Assembly: GCF_963259705.1 (NCBI RefSeq) | Contig: NC_081849.1 | Span: forward strand, 56,082,093 to 56,146,092 | From: Myotis daubentonii | Lineage: Eukaryota; Chordata; Mammalia; Chiroptera; Vespertilionidae | Direction: 5' to 3' | DNA: 64,000 bases | Shown here: one piece after another, positions 51,088-62,345 of the stretch | Numbering within the stretch: the first letter of the stretch is position 1 | Layout: each line of letters opens with the position of its first letter | Position numbers and translations under genes: made by a program | The notes under the pieces: generated by a model | Seen by the model: the letters and a program-made list of their open reading frames with translations, nothing else | Told to the model about the DNA's origin: nothing | Database searches by the model: none

Positions 51088-51689
51088 AGGTCAAATTATT
51101 TTATGAATCAAGAACTTTTAGTTGTCAAATGGAAGTTCCCATTTTGCAAGTGAGAAGGGAATAATGACAAAGACAATGACATCAATTTTGCTGAAATGAT
51201 ATTTGGACTACCGTATGATCAAAATGTATGTATTAGAGATGTTCGAGTGAAAGAGAAAATAACTAGAGAGGGTAGTATTTCAAGGAAAGGCAAGATAAAA
51301 AAGATTAGACAAGTGCCTACTACAAAAATAGGCATAGGTCAGCAATTTGAAAATGAATATAAAATAGCAAATATTTAATTATTCATTAAAAGAACTGATT
51401 ACATCTAACTATTAAAATATTTGCTCTTTCCCTTGTGCTACAAATCTGTCCACCTTTCTCTTTTTCTTGGTTTCCATTAACCTATGCCCCATCATTTCCA
51501 GATGCCAAGGATTCATTCACTTTCCATATTCAACTTATTTTCCCCAATGCCTTTCATTTTTATAACACATACAGAGTATCTCTAAGTATCTTATTGGAGG
51601 ATAAATGGACATAGAGGCCCTGCCTTCAAGTTATATGTATTCCATTTACATAAATCAATTGTATTATTGATCAGTAATAAGTGGACATA

Positions 51690-51855
51690 ATAACAATTAC
51701 TAGCATTTTGTTCCTATGACATATATACTGTAATTACAGATGAGAAAACTGAGGACCAGAAATGAAGTGAGTTGCACAAAGTTGCATTAATTTGGTAGAG
51801 TTGAAATTCAAACCTAGGCATTTTAATTCTAAGTCCATGTTCTTAGCCACAAGAG
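51690..51855 (+). repeat. MIR SINE fragment
   Basis: ACAGATGAGAAAACTGAGGA, GTGAGTTGCACAAAGTTGCA, AAATTCAAACCTAGGCATTT and GTCCATGTTCTTAGCCAC are the MIR core and 3' half. Confidence 0.8.
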
Positions 51856-52389
51856 TTTTATAACTTTCAAGAGTTATAGAAGTACATGAACTAAACACAA
51901 TAGGTTAAGTCATAAAAGTAAATGAAGAGTCAAATGAATTGTATAACCAATAAATGTAATAAATTCTGAAAAGTTGGAGATAAGTCAAAATATACAGAGA
52001 GGTCTTTATAACATCCTTCCTTCTCACCCCATATTATGTTTTGGGATCTGACACATAACAGAGACTCATGAAGAAAGAGAAGGTAGAAAAAATAAAGGTA
52101 GATATTATCAAAGGGGTTTTTTTTTAACTCTTTCAATACAATACCTAATGCCAGCTCATTGTGGAAATTACCTAGTAATGTTCAAGCATCAATCATCCAA
52201 TGATTCTCTATGCTTAAGGAATTCTTGGTCACCTTTTATATAAATCATAAAGAATAGATCAACAAAAAAACCCTTCTAAACCCATTTCTATTTATATTTT
52301 TCAAAGCACCATCTAGAAAATCCTACTCCTTTACTATAATAATTTGTAGGCAATCTTATTTTATATGACACTGGGAGATAGTAGTATTT

Positions 52390-52902
52390 TGTGGGGGAGC
52401 AGGGTTTTGTCACCCTAAAGTATGTCTTTGGCATGAGGATTATACCTAAAAAATAAGACTCAGAATGAACTTTTTACATCCCTCTTAACTGCCTAAAAGA
52501 ATTTACACAAAAAGCCTGCTCCAGAAAAAGCACTATTACCAGAGATACATACAAGAAATGTGTGCCAGATGTGGTAGGAGGGAGTCAGCAGGGCTTGGGG
52601 ATCAAAGTCCTGTGCACCCCGTCACCGCATGGCATAGCAAACACTTTATCAAACACTTGTTTTTCCATTTTCATGTGAATTACCTTCCTCCCCTTTAAAG
52701 TCCCAGACTCCTATCCCTTCTCCTTAATTCAGAATGGCATGTAAGACCCAATTGCCTGATTGCATGTGGATCACACATTCTTATTGAGCCCTGTGCATAC
52801 GAAGTTAAATTTGTTTTATCGCTTGTTAATCTGCTTTATATTCATTTGATTATTAGACAGAAGAACCTAAAAGGGTAGAGAAAAGTCTTCCTCCCTGACG
52901 CT
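52390..52902 (+). mobile_element. Solo-like ERV LTR, forward
   Basis: Begins TGTGGGGGAGCAGGGTTTTG and ends near CTTCCTCCCTGACG (terminal CA mutated). Contains CCTCCCCTTTAAAGTCCCAG in the promoter-like part and a 3' portion TTATCGCTTGTTAATCTGC followed by AACCTAAAAGGGTAGAG. The start and end match the reverse-oriented LTR at 55811-56903. No internal retroviral coding region adjoins it. Confidence 0.7.
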
Positions 52903-53891
52903 AATTGCTTTTCAAACTGCGTATGCCATACTTCATTTCAACTTATAGTTAACTATTTCTATAATCTGGTTCAGTAAGTGCTAAAATCCTGAAAAAACAC
53001 AACCTTGGCAATGGTGTTCTATAGTGCCTCATATTTTAACACTTGCAAAGATTCCCATGGGTTGGGCATTTCAAATCATTTAAAAAATGTTTTTTAACTT
53101 TACATATAATCAAAAAATGGTGTTTTATCATTTATGGATTCCAATGAACTAAAATCTTATATTAAATAAGCTTGTTGAAAATTCAAATTATTTCAATTTA
53201 CCAAAGATAAGTACAAAAAAGAAGTAAATGTTCTTAATAAACTTACAGTTGGTCATTGGATGGATAGTTGGAAATGTATTGTACATGAAATGCTATGCAT
53301 AATAGTGTTCTTTCCTTTATCTGACTTTTCTATTGGGTTTAATTCAAGAAACTATAACAAAGTTAATTAAAAATTATCAGAAATTTATCTCAGAACTAGA
53401 ACTTGGTAAAGTCTGAAGCAAAGTTTGGCTCTGTAGTTGAATCAACCTAGAACTGGAGTTCTACAGTAGGTCCACTGCATATTTTTTGACCCAACTTCCA
53501 TACTTACAATCTCAGATTTATAGTAAGTATGCTAAGCTATCTATCCTCTCTGTGAACCTGTTCAACCGGATCCCAGAAAGGTTTATACCTCTGCCATGTA
53601 GTTACTTATTTAGAGATTTTTAAAAAAGTCTTTTCACATCTAAGTCCATACCAATGACTAGGAAGAATGAAATCTTGAAGTCAGAAACGTTTATTTTCCT
53701 ATCAAAACATCTTTGAACATCCTACTGTGACCCTTTCTCTAATAGATTAAAGCTATTTTCCCTATTTATCATCAATTCCATTGATTCATTAGATCCATAT
53801 TTCCTGAGTGCCCATTTTGTGTTAAATGCTATGTTTACAAATTGAATATGTATCTGTAAAGAAAGTAAATACCTTCAGGAACTAGAAATTA

Positions 53892-54284
53892 TCTATACTA
53901 ATAAAAGGGTAATATGCTAATAAGAGTGGGAGTCCAGACATCTTCCAACTGACTTCCTTCCACATAAAGCCACAGTGGTGGGGGCCGAGTCAGAGGCAGT
54001 CAGGGGCCATGAACTGGCTGGGGAGGGCAGTTGGGGGCCATCAGGCCGGCTGGGGAGGACAGTTGGGGGCCATCAGGCCGGCAGGGGAGGGCAGTTGGGA
54101 GCTATCAGGCCAGCTGGGGAGCAGTTAGGTAGCAATCAAGCCGGTAGGCAGGCAAGCAGTTAGGAGCCAGCAGTCCCGGATTATGAGAGGGATGTCCGAC
54201 TGCCAGGGTCCCGGGTTGGAGAGGGTGCATGCCGGGCTGAGGGACCACCGCCCCATGTACGAATTTCATGCACCAGGCCTCTAG
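53892..54284 (+). mobile_element. Non-autonomous Helitron D (HeliBat type), 393 bp
   Basis: Starts TCTATACTAATAAAAGGG after an A and ends GCACCAGGCCTCTAG before a T. A minisatellite of about 3.5 units of 32-40 bp (each with GGGCAGTTGGGGGCCATCAG or close) fills about 54010-54130. The unit is the complement of that in the 11592-12011 Helitron. Confidence 0.92.
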
Positions 54285-54738
54285 TAAATATAATGAATAA
54301 CAAAGACATAAATCCAAACCATGTTCATTGTGATACAAGACATGCCAAGGGGATAGAGGTAGATAATATCAGGAAGGAAGAACTCAAGTGACCAGAAGAT
54401 CCCTCAGATTGGTTAGCATTCGGACTGAAATCTAAAAAGATGAAAAGGAAGCTTCCTGTGGGAAAAATCTAAAGCAAAATATATCCAGAAAAAGGTAACA
54501 GAATATGATAATACTAGTGTGGCTAAATATAGTGTGCAAAAGAAAGTACTACCAGATAATTTAGTTTAGTTCATCAAAGCCTACTCACACATGTCTTAGA
54601 AAGAATGGTAGGCAATATGGATCCCACTTTACAATTAGATATCATTTCATGGTTTAATGCAAGTTAGTGACATAGTTGCATTAATGTTTTCCAAAATTTC
54701 CTCCAGCTTCTCTGTGGAGACTATATTGAAGAGGAACT

Positions 54739-54770
54739 CTGTGTGTGTGTGTTGGGGGGGGGGGGGGGGG
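54739..54770 (+). repeat. (GT)n followed by a run of 17 G
   Basis: GTGTGTGTGTGTT then an uninterrupted poly-G tract at 54754-54770. Capable of G-quadruplex formation and prone to sequencing length error. Confidence 0.9.
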
Positions 54771-55548
54771 CGGTGTTGCAGGAAGACCAAGAAGAAGGAT
54801 AGTCTGGTAATCCAGGAGAGAAACATTGGTGACAGGGTTCATGGTGGAAGCAGCATAAATTAAGGAAAATGGAGAAATAATTTTGGAGAGCTGGCTTGCT
54901 GACAGTATGTTGAGAAGAAAAGTTGAGCATCAAGTATAAGTCTTAACCTTTCTTCCAAAGTTATGAAATGGTAATAACACAAATTTAAAATGCAATAACC
55001 TAAGGGAGGAACAGAATTATGTTTTATTTCTTGTTTTATTTTGATGGAGAAGGGAGTCAAGAATTCAGAAGTGAAATGTCAATGTGACATCCAATTGAAG
55101 ATGTCAACTAGACAGCTGCATATTTAGAGCTGAAGTGGAGAAGATTGGGTTAGAAATATACCTTTGAAAGGCATTGTTACATACAAGGCATTTAAAGCCT
55201 TGGATCAGTGAAAGTTGGGTTTTAGAAGGGAACATAATCCAGAATCCAGACAACTTTTAGAGGACAGTTTTAGAAGAAGAATCTACAAAGGAGGATGAGA
55301 CAAATAGTCCAGAAATTGGCTAAGAGAGAGGAAATTATGGATCTGCAAAAGAAGAGACATGAGTGTTTTAGGAAGGAATAATTGGTTACCTAATTCAATT
55401 AATTTAAAGAGTTCACATAAAATAAACAATTAATATTGATCATGAAAACCATTAATGGCTTTCCCAAATTGCTGAGAGCAGAAGCCAGGCAGATAAATGG
55501 AACAATATGGAGATGTTTAGTCAACTTTTTACAGAATAAGTAATTTTA

Positions 55549-55769
55549 GCCTTAACTGGTTTGGCTCAGTGGATAGAGCATCAGCCTGCGGACTCAAGGG
55601 TTCCAGGTTCGATTCTGGTCAAGGGCATGTACCTTGGTTGTGGGCACATCCCCAGTAGGGAGTGTGCAGGAGGCAGCTGATCGATGTTTCTCTCTCATCA
55701 ATATTTATAACTCTCTATCCCTCTCCCTTCCTCTCTGTAAAAAAATCAATAAAATATATTTTAAAAAAA
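55549..55769 (+). mobile_element. VES-type SINE, forward, with target duplication
   Basis: Head GCCTTAACTGGTTTGGCTCA, B-box AGGTTCGATTCTGG, and end CAATAAAATATATTTTAAAA. Flanking repeats AGAATAAGTAATTTTA and AGAATAAATAATTCTA. Confidence 0.92.
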
Positions 55770-56004
55770 GAATAAATAATTCTAAAGAACATTTGTAGTT
55801 GAGAGAGATTTGTAGGAGAGGAAAAACTATTTTCCCTCTACTTTTCTAGGTTTTTTGGCTGTGACTCCTTATAATAAAAAACAGATTATCACAGAAAAAC
55901 AAACAGAAATTCAGTAATATGTACAGGGTGGGGCAAAAGTAGGATTACAGTGTTCATATGAAACATAATACAATAATTAATAAATAATGCAAAAACAAAC
56001 TCTG

Positions 56005-56095
56005 GCCCAGCCAGCGTGGCTCAGTGGTTGAACCAACAGGTCACTAGTTTGATTCCCAGTCAGGGCAAATTTCCAGGTTTGGGGCTCACTTTAAA
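56005..56095 (+). mobile_element. VES-type SINE fragment inside the mariner element
   Basis: GGCCCAGCCAGCGTGGCTCA and TTTGATTCCCAGTCAGGGCA mark the tRNA-like half; the CT-rich 3' half is largely missing. The following 56096-56210 is A-rich and unidentified. Confidence 0.75.
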
Positions 56096-56210
56096 TAAAA
56101 ATGGTGAGTTGAACACTATTGAAATATCACTAAAATAACAGGAAAACAATGTTAGGTTTTTAAGGAACAAAATCTCAACTGAATAATATTTTAAAAAAGA
56201 GAATAAACTT

Positions 56211-56432
56211 GCCCCAACTGATTTGGCTCAATGGATAGAGCATCAACCTGTGGACTGAAGAGTCTGAGGTTCAATTCTGGCTAAGTAGACATGCCTCAGT
56301 TTCAGGCTCGATCCCCAGTAGGGGCATGCAGGAGGCAACCGAACAATGATTCTCTTTCATTACTGATGTTTCTATCTTTCTCTCCCTCTCCCTTTCTCTC
56401 TGAAATCAATAAAAATATATTTAAATAAATAA
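56211..56432 (+). mobile_element. VES-type SINE, forward, inside the mariner element
   Basis: Head GCCCCAACTGATTTGGCTCA, B-box AGGTTCAATTCTGG, then GGAGGCAACCGAACAATG and tail GAAATCAATAAAAATATATT with an AAAT run. Confidence 0.9.
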
Positions 56433-57046
56433 ATAAACACTGTGTTTCATGTACTCACAACTGTCAATCTACTTTCACCCCAACTGGTATACTTCCTGTA
56501 TACATGAGAGGTGCTCAGGAGAACTGAGTAACTGCCAAATGACCAAGCCACCGCCTTAAATACCATTTCCAGATAAAGACAAAGGAAAGACGCTGGGGGT
56601 TGGGGAAGCCTAGTTCTGGGGGTTTACCAGGAAAGGGTCTGGTTATTACACAGACGTCCTTATTAGAGGCCTTTCCCATTGCTAAGAGATTCTAGAGATT
56701 TGGTCATCCTCCTCTTTCTGGTACAGGGATGGAGACACCCTTACATGGAGATTTTCCTTAAAAATGTGTTTCCTACAAAAGGCAACCTTTAGTCTGTTTT
56801 CAGAGCTTCTCCTGTGTCTGCACAGTTTTTTAAAAATAAACAGCTCAAGATGATCCTTATGCCAAAAGGCATATTTTGCGGTGGCAAATTCTGCTCCCCT
56901 TGGGAGTAACGAAGAATTACGAAGGTGAAGGGCTACAGAATGGGGGCAGTCGTTGAGAGCAATGAACAAGGGAGCTAGTGGCTTATGAAGCCGAGGGTCT
57001 TTATGACTTCTATTAAATTTAGCTTTGAATCCTAGATCTAGAAATC

Positions 57047-57050
<4 letters not shown>

Positions 57051-57101
<51 letters not shown>

Positions 57102-57187
57102 TCCCTCTCCCTCTCCCTCTCCCTCTCCCTCTCCCTCTCCCTCTCCCTCTCCCTCTCCCTCTCCCTCTCCCCCTCTCTCTCTCTCTT
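57051..57187 (+). repeat. (CT)n and (CCCTCT)n compound microsatellite
   Basis: About 45 bp of CT dinucleotides, about 75 bp of CCCTCT hexamers, then CT again. The ORF of Ser/Leu/Pro repeats across it is an artefact. It forms a strong polypyrimidine strand. Confidence 0.95.
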
Positions 57188-57189
57188 TC

Positions 57190-57692
57190 CCCTTCACAGG
57201 CCTAGCCTCATCCCTGGATAATCAGCAATCCCCAAGGCAGCAGAAGACATTCCCCAGACCTGACTAATGGTCACAGATCTGGACCTCGCGCAGGCGCAAG
57301 GTAACATCTTGACCTAAATTATATTTCAGCTCCTGAGCCCTAAGGTAGAACGATCCTCTAGCTACTTTTCCAGACAGAGGGATGCTAGAGCAGACCTCAG
57401 AGCTGTCCTCAAGACTTAACAATATGATCTATTAGCCTTACCTCACCTCTAACCAATCAGCTCCGAACACAACCCTAAACCCCTAACCCACAGTGGCTTG
57501 TGATTTTGCTCTATATAATCTGGAACCTCCATACCATCAGAGAGTCAGGTCTTCAGATCACTAGCTCCCTGCACTCTGGTTAGGCAATTCAATATTAAAC
57601 TTTGTTTTTTCTAAACTGCAAACTCCTGTTGGTGCACTTCCTTTGGCAAGTTAGCACAGGCACACGGACCCAAATATTAGGGCCTGGTAACA
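57190..57692 (+). mobile_element. LTR-like segment (different family), forward
   Basis: Promoter-like signals in order: CGCGCAGGCGCAAGG (NRF1-like), CCAATCAG, TATATAAT, a polyadenylation-type ATTAAA after GCAATTCAAT, and an end GGGCCTGGTAACA. This is the architecture of a retroviral LTR U3-R-U5. The left edge is unclear because of the microsatellite, and no internal region follows. Could also be an unrelated promoter-like unique segment. Confidence 0.5.
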
Positions 57693-57934
57693 CTTATGAG
57701 GGGATAAGTATAAACTCAGAAATAACAGATAAAAGTGTTAGATTCTTCCACAGCTGTTCTAACAAGCACAAAACTACAAAATAAAGCCTAGAAATTTTCA
57801 TTATGAACATAGCTCTATTTCTAGAAAGATTTTTGTTTTATCTCATAAATTAGAATTTTTTCAAATGTAATGTTAAGTACAGTTGGTTAATGTAATCTAG
57901 TTTTCAGCTGAATTCACCAAGGATTTTAGTAAGT

Positions 57935-58062
57935 TTATATATTTGAGCAAATTTCCTCTATGCATGTATTAAATTAGATTTTTTTTCCTGTTAAGGTCTT
58001 TTGTTATTTTAATTATTTGACCGGCCAAAGGAACTAAGGGGGAAAAATTTTCCCTCCCAGAC
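57935..58062 (+). mobile_element. 3' fragment of an ERV LTR
   Basis: TTTTTTCCTGTTAAGGTC, TTTTAATTATTTGACCGGCC, AAAGGAACTAAGGGGG and AATTTTCCCTCCC parallel the 3' end of the LTR at 52390-52902. Confidence 0.55.
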
Positions 58063-59089
58063 TATAAAGGAAATGGAGGGCTGGAGGGAGAAAAATTGGA
58101 GAGAAGTAGAATGAAGAGGGGAAAAAAGATGAATAAATAGAGAAAGGAGATGAATAAAACTTATTTATTTTGGAGACGGAAACTAGTAGCAAAATATTGT
58201 TATTACTTAAGTTTATTTAGTTTCCATTTTTAAAGTTACTAAATTGACCTAGTCCTCATCAGTCAAGATCATAATACAAAGCATCTATTTGTGGTCTATG
58301 TCAATATAGACAAAGCATAGGTACCTAGAAAAATCTGACTTATGATAAACTTTTAAGCTGTTTATACGTGTTAGATATTATATTTTCCAACCCAGGTATG
58401 TTCTGAGTGATAATAAGTATCAGAATGCAAACATTTGGCTTGCTTTAAAAGTCTACTACTTTGCATACTCTAAAATAGAGCCACATTTTGCCCTCGTGGG
58501 ATGAAGCCATGAATAATAGCTGAATCTGACTACCCAGGACTCCAAAATAATGGTCTTGCCAGCTGTGACCTTGCTGAATTCAGACAGGATACAGCCAAGA
58601 CACTGCAAAGAGCTACAAAAAGCAAACAAAAGGGAAACAGGAGAAGAAAGGGCATAGGAAAAATGAATAAATGTTTTGCTCCATTCTTTGTATCCTATGT
58701 ATGTCTTTGATCAGGGAATCATAGTATTAGTTCTTTGTAAAACATGGGCTGTACTTGGGCACACTTTGAAAGACTATATGGAGAAATTGCATGGGGACAG
58801 TTAGAGAAGCATTACCTAGGATTTTCGACCTGTGGAATGGCCACACCTAAATGCAAACATACCATAGGAAGTTCAAGAAGCTCCCACACTGGCATTCAAA
58901 GTGACAGTAGAGAGGTGTAGAGCATTTTGAGAGTCCGTGACAACATGGGGACATCTTGGACTCTGCAGTAGACCTGCTAAAGGAACATAAGCTTTGAGAA
59001 TGCTGTTTCTATTCTGATGCTATTTCTACAGGACCAAGCTGTATTATGTGTGATTTTCAAGGTGATCCCTCAGAGAAATTCCATGCAGA

Positions 59090-59455
59090 TAATACTGGGC
59101 ATGAGGAGAGCATTATGCTAAGTGAAATAAGCCAGTCAATGAAGGAAAAATACCACATGATCTCACTCATTCATGGATAATAGAGACCATTATAAACTTT
59201 TGAACAATAATAGATACAGAGGCAGAGCTGCCTCAAACAGATTGTCAAACTGCAGCGGGAAGGCCGGGGAGGGTTGGGGGACAGGAGGTAGGGGGGTAAG
59301 AGATCAACCAAAGGACTTGTATGCATGCATATAAGCATAACAAATGGACATAAGACACTGGGGGTTAGGGGAGGCTAGGGGACTGTCTAGGGCGGGGGGG
59401 AAAATGGACACATATGTAATACCCTTTGTAATACTTTAAGCAATAAAAAAAAAAG
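59090..59455 (+). mobile_element. L1 3' end, relatively young, 5'-truncated
   Basis: Starts in the end of ORF2 (ATTATGCTAAGTGAAATAAG, then CCACATGATCTCACTCATTC), passes through a G-rich 3' UTR with several G-runs, and ends CTTTAAGCAATAAAAAAAAA (polyadenylation signal plus A tail). Typical of bat L1. No complete ORF. Confidence 0.85.
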
Positions 59456-60229
59456 AAACATGCCATTTAATGACTTATTCCTATTTATTATACACTGTTT
59501 ATATAGAAAATTGGGGATCGTTTATGGAGAAAAAAAGACACATGAAGGATATTGTATAAGTTCCAAAGAAAGATAATTTGAACTATTTATTGAAGAAGTG
59601 ATAGTTATACAACAGAAATGGAGCTCTAAAATACAAATGAAATATGAGATTAGAAAGCCATCTTATAGAAGAGAATCTAGAAAAGTGGCAGTATCTCTGT
59701 GCCATTAGTAGTTTAGAAAGCAAATCTCCATTAGGCTAAAAATGCCAAGGTATAGATGATAAGACCTAGACCACGTAGATAAGAGAAGTTAAAATAGATG
59801 CAATTTTCTGATATACTAGAAAGTTTGTAGAAAGGACACCACAAAGGAAGTGTCCTTTTCTTGTCATTAGGAAAAGAAAGCCAGTTGAGACTCTAACAAG
59901 ATTTGCTGGGAGCAATGAAGGCCCAGTGCCAAGCTTTGCCAGCCATCAGTCTCCCCAAGATAGCTGAGTGTCCATGAGATTTTTATTAATTCAGGGAGGA
60001 TCAGTCAGAGTTTTTGGAGAACCAGGAAAAAAGTAGAAATGGTTAAAGAGGCAGGGATCATATATCAACTGAGAAGACACATCTGATTGAAAGATGAGAT
60101 GGTGGCCACTTTAGATGGTTGGAATGAGAACTTCCAGTCTTCACCTTCATGAGTAAAGGTGGTGTCATGGGCAAGATATGGGATACCCAGAGTCTGCAGC
60201 AAAAGCTGGATAATAATGAAAGCAATAAT

Positions 60230-60400
60230 TCACTTTTGTATGGTGGTTTGCAGTTTACAAAGCATTTCCACACATATTATTTTATTTGAGTCTTACAACC
60301 ATCTTGTGAGATAGGCCTTATTATTTTCTTAATTACACAGTTGATAAAATTAAAGTTTAGAAGGTTATATGACTTGCTAAAGTCAAAACTAATATACTAA
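60230..60400 (+). repeat. MIR-like SINE fragment
   Basis: TTTACAAAGCATTTCCACAC, TTATTTGAGTCTTACAACCA, TCTTGTGAGATAGGCCTTAT and TTATATGACTTGCTAAAGTC. Diverged. Confidence 0.65.
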
Positions 60401-60582
60401 GAAGATAAACATTAGAGATCAATTTAAGACAATTGAATAAAAGCAAAACAAAAATCAATATTTGGCCATGAGCTCAGAATCTTTTATCACAAGTTATTTC
60501 CCCATATGAACCATAATAAATATGAATTTCTTTACCATGTGAAAAAACAAAATCCCTCTTTTTAGCCAATATATATATGGTG

Positions 60583-60806
60583 TGCCGAGACCGGTTTGGC
60601 TCAGTGGATAGAGCGTCGGCCTGCGGACTGAAGGGTCCCGGTCCCGGGTTCGATTCCGGTCAAGGGCATGTGCCTTGGTTGCGGGCATATCCCCGGTGGG
60701 AGATGTGCAGGAGGCAGCTGATCGATGTTTCTCTCTCATTGATGTTTCTAACTCTCTATCTCTCTCCCTTCCTCTCTGTAAAAAATCAATAAAATATATT
60801 AAAAAA
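60583..60806 (+). mobile_element. Young VES-type SINE with intact pol III promoter boxes
   Basis: Head GCCGAGACCGGTTTGGCTCA, A-box near TGGCTCAGTGGATAG, B-box GGTTCGATTCC at 60647-60657. Many CpGs are retained (CGTCGGCCTGCGG, GGTCCCGG). Target duplication ATATATATGGTG at both ends (about 60569-60582 and 60808-60821). Least diverged copy in the window. It has a small internal duplication (GGTCCC twice) beside the B-box. Confidence 0.95.
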
Positions 60807-60823
60807 TATATATATATGGTGAA

Positions 60824-60924
60824 TATATATATAATTATTATTTATATAATATATATTTATATATTATATATTTATATATTTATATAAATAATAATCTATA
60901 TTACTACTAATATATATATGTGTG

Positions 60925-60963
<39 letters not shown>

Positions 60964-60980
60964 ATATATATATAATTTAG
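60824..60980 (+). repeat. TA-rich tract with (TG)n microsatellite
   Basis: Long AT/TA-rich stretch followed by TATATG and about 15 TG units, then TATATATA. Highly unstable DNA type. Confidence 0.95.
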
Positions 60981-60984
60981 CAAT

Positions 60985-61470
60985 GGGAAAGAAGGACATC
61001 CTGCTATTTGTAACAACCTGATTAGACCTTGAATACATTAGACTAAGTCAGAAAAGAGAAACAAATATTGTAAAATCTCACCTATATGTAGAAACTACAA
61101 GAAAAATCTTACAGACACAGAGAACAGATTGGTGGTTGCCCAAAGTTCAAGAGGGAGTGGATAGGAAGAGGGGTGAAATGGATAAAGGTGGTTGAAAGGT
61201 ACGACCTTCCAGTTATAAGATAAATAAGTTTTGGGGATGTAAAGTACAGCATGGTGACTATAGTTAACAATACTATAGTATATATTTGAAATTTCCTAAG
61301 AGCTTATACCATAAAAGTTCTTATCACAAAATTATGTATATAATCACTATGTGGTAATGGATAGTAACTAAATTTATTATGCTAATCATTTCACAAAACA
61401 TCAAATTGTTGGACACCTAAAAATAATACAATGTGATGTCAATTATACCTTAATGTAAATATAGTCTTGC
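60985..61470 (+). mobile_element. L1 3' end, older family
   Basis: CCTGCTATTTGTAACAACCT, AACAGATTGGTGGTTGCCCA, TACAGCATGGTGACTATAGT, CTAATCATTTCACAAAACAT and ATGTGATGTCAATTATACCT are in the order of L1MA-like 3' ends. Confidence 0.85.
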
Positions 61471-61869
61471 ATATATTACATTCAGAGAATGTATTTCATT
61501 GCTTTATCATCATTTACCACCTTATTTGTCTCTCTCATTAGACTAAGTTCTCTGAGTAAAAGCATTACGATATTCATTTTCGTATTACCCAGGGCCAATC
61601 AATACCTAAGAGTAAAAGATACTAAATATTATTAGCAAAGTAATTATCAATGAGTCAAATTAAGGTCCTTTAGTATGCATACTTGTGGTGGTGGGGGGGA
61701 ACTTCCAGCTAAAATAGGGGGAAGGGAGGGCAACTGAAGGAACATCCACTGAATAACAACCTTTAACCTAGAACTGAGTTAAGAAAATAATTTAATATGT
61801 ATGAATATAGTGGAGACTTTTGTTATAACTTGTCATACCAATATTAGTGATGGAAACAAGAGTTGTTAT

Positions 61870-61975
61870 TTATAAACAAGGAGTATTTTCCTCATTTTAT
61901 AGCTGAAGAAACAGAAGCTTAAAGAGGCTGTGTTGACTTGCCTAATGTTCCAAGGTAACTGACAGGTTATATTTT
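61870..61975 (+). repeat. MIR SINE fragment
   Basis: CTCATTTTATAGCTGAAGAA, CAGAAGCTTAAAGAGGC and TGCCTAATGTTCCAAGG are the MIR core. Confidence 0.65.
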
Positions 61976-61994
61976 ACTTATGTGATACTGGCCA

Positions 61995-62345
61995 CATTAG
62001 TAGTTTTCACCAAATATTTTATTTCTCCCCTGACACTGAGCTGACAGAAGGAATGCATTTCTCAACTCCATTGAAGTTAGATGTGGTCATGTGGCTCGCT
62101 ACGGCCAAAGAAATGTAAGCATATCATTCATTGCCGGGAGAAGCCTTAAGAGCCAACACCCAATTCTCACTGCCACAGCATCTGCCAATTTTTAAAGTTG
62201 ATGACTGCTCCATTTGACTGGGACTTGATGGAGGACGAAGTGAAATAAACCCTTTACCGACTCAGATTTGGAAACGTAACATGATCAAGAAATACACGTC
62301 TGTTTTGTTAAGCCACTGAGATTTTATGAGTGTTTCAGCCATAGC
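61995..62345 (+). mobile_element. LTR-like old repeat (possible MaLR type)
   Basis: TTGAAGTTAGATGTGGTCAT, TGTGGCTCGCTACGGCCAAA, AAGCCTTAAGAGCCAA, GAAATAAACCCTTTA and TGTTAAGCCACTGAGATTTT resemble an old mammalian LTR ending. Family is uncertain and no coding region is present. Confidence 0.5.

Larger units (their letters stand above)
55924..56487 (+). mobile_element. Mariner miniature element, split by SINEs
   Basis: The left part (55924-56003) begins CAGGGTGGGGCAAAAGTAGG after TA. The right part (56433-56487) contains CACAACTGTCAATCTACTTT then CACCCCAACTGG before TA, matching the complementary terminus CTACTTTTGCCCCACCCTG with decay. The intact miniature would be about 135 bp. Two SINE pieces occupy the interior. 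Confidence 0.82.
55811..56903 (-). mobile_element. ERV LTR, reverse, split by nested insertions
   Basis: On the minus strand the LTR starts near AAGGGGAGCAGAATTTGCCA (about 56903), includes GGTATTTAAGGCGGTGGCTT and CTCTCATGTATACAGGAAG (above 56489), and ends after TTTGTTTTTCTGTGATAATC and AGTAGAGGGAAAATAG at 55811-55920. The two parts are separated by a mariner miniature that itself carries SINE insertions. Same LTR family as 52390-52902, opposite orientation. No coding region. Confidence 0.7.

Noticed and set aside
54010..54130. Direct repeats that might suggest a CRISPR array
   Set aside because: Tandem, contiguous minisatellite units inside a Helitron in a mammalian genome; no unique spacers.
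57025..57267. Ser/Leu/Pro-repeat ORF
   Set aside because: Translation of a CT/CCCTCT microsatellite.
59210..59400. G-rich tracts suggestive of a regulatory G-quadruplex region
   Set aside because: They are the normal G-rich 3' UTR of an L1 element.
60592..60660. Possible tRNA gene
   Set aside because: The tRNA-like A and B boxes belong to the head of a VES SINE, with CT-rich body, A/T tail and target duplication.
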